DNA of 64,000 bases, taken from assembly GCF_014466955.1 (NCBI RefSeq), contig NZ_AP023396.1, positions 2,604,001 to 2,668,000 on the forward strand. The letters run 5' to 3'. The notes under the pieces were generated by a model that was given only the letters and a program-made list of their open reading frames with translations, did no database searches and was not told where the DNA came from. The DNA comes from Nocardia wallacei (GTDB lineage: Bacteria; Actinomycetota; Actinomycetes; Mycobacteriales; Mycobacteriaceae). Numbering within the stretch: the stretch's first letter is position 1; each line of letters starts with the position of its first letter. The position numbers and the translations under genes are program-made. This document shows, piece after piece, positions 63,698 through 64,000 of this stretch.

Positions 63698-64000
63698 ATG
63701 AATGCCAACCGCATTGCCATCGGAACCGAGCGAGCGATCCTCGAACACCTACTCGACCGCAATCGCGAAGCGCTGATCGAGACGGTCCGGGGCCTGTCCG
63801 AGGCCGACGCCCGCCGACGGCTCGTCGCGTCGCTCACGACCCCGATCTCCCTGATCAAGCACGCCGCCGCCGCGGAAAGGATCTGGTTCCAGCGATTCTG
63901 GGCCGGACTGGACGAATCCGAATGCGACGGATATTCCCGCCGCGACGAGGGCACGTTCGCCGCCGCCGACGACGAGTCGCTGGCCGATGTCATCGCCGAG
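63698..64000 (+). CDS. DinB/DUF664-family protein, cut by the window end
   Basis: 101 residues visible from ATG 63698 with GGAG upstream: ERAILEHLLDRNREALIETV, SLTTPISLIKHAAAAERIWF and QRFWAGLDESECDGYSRRDE. KHAAAAERIWF matches the first metal-ligand His region of the four-helix DinB/mini-circle protein family (DUF664), thought to be thiol-dependent transferases. The C-terminal half is outside the window. Confidence 0.8.
   Translation, partial: MNANRIAIGTERAILEHLLDRNREALIETVRGLSEADARRRLVASLTTPISLIKHAAAAERIWFQRFWAGLDESECDGYSRRDEGTFAAADDESLADVIAE

Noticed and set aside
1-64000. Mobile elements, CRISPR arrays, tRNA or rRNA genes
   Set aside because: No transposase or integrase motifs, no regularly spaced repeats, and no cloverleaf or rRNA signatures were seen. 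The only long repeats are NRPS modules. Short or divergent elements could be missed by eye.

Overview
The window is high-GC actinobacterial chromosome, most likely Nocardia or a close mycolic-acid relative. The reasons are an IdeR almost superimposable on the mycobacterial protein, a SigB-type sigma factor nearby, DUF3039 and DUF3099 genes, a salicylate synthase of the MbtI/Irp9 type, and very G/C-rich third codon positions. The genus is inferred from remembered family features; nothing was searched. No tRNA, rRNA, CRISPR array, insertion sequence or integrase was seen.

Region 1 (1-16,343) is core chromosome: galE (cut by the window edge) and ideR, then acuC overlapping a GNAT/acyl-CoA-synthetase fusion of the Pat type, a small serine hydrolase, ppc, sigB behind a likely ECF-type promoter, a methyltransferase, a GlxA-type regulator, a VOC protein, an MFS permease, DUF3099 and DUF3039. 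Region 2 (16,400-29,560) is a patchwork of small regulators (CGNR, HxlR, two TetR, MarR) beside oxidoreductases, several with clear inverted-repeat operators.

Region 3 (29,661-59,349) is the main find: a nonribosomal metallophore locus. Two half-ABC transporters converge on a leftward operon (O-methyltransferase, P450, flavin-dependent halogenase, salicylate synthase). A rightward operon encodes a 3,229-residue and an 1,830-residue NRPS, a saccharopine-dehydrogenase-like reductase, a thiazolinyl imide reductase and a second P450. The assembly line reads ArCP-Cy-A-PCP-Cy-A-PCP-Cy-A-PCP / docking-Cy-A(MT)-PCP-TE, so four cyclization modules follow a salicyl starter, more than I know for pyochelin or yersiniabactin. 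Three A domains carry a cysteine code; the first is divergent. The predicted product is an oxidatively tailored, possibly chlorinated, salicyl tetra-azoline.

Three promoter regions of this locus share a 15-bp motif, TGA(A/C)AANNGTT(A/T)TC(A/G). It resembles the actinobacterial Zur box and not the IdeR box, so zinc control, as described for coelibactin in Streptomyces coelicolor, is the leading hypothesis. No stand-alone salicylate-AMP ligase and no phosphopantetheinyl transferase is in the window, so loading and activation must use genes elsewhere.

Region 4 (57,563-64,000) holds a fused relic of a divergent AraC/MBL pair, a motif-bearing methyltransferase, an ECF sigma factor with DoxX, a PPOX protein, a small resolvase-like protein, a frameshifted beta-lactamase-family gene behind a KstR-like palindrome, and the start of a DinB/DUF664 gene.
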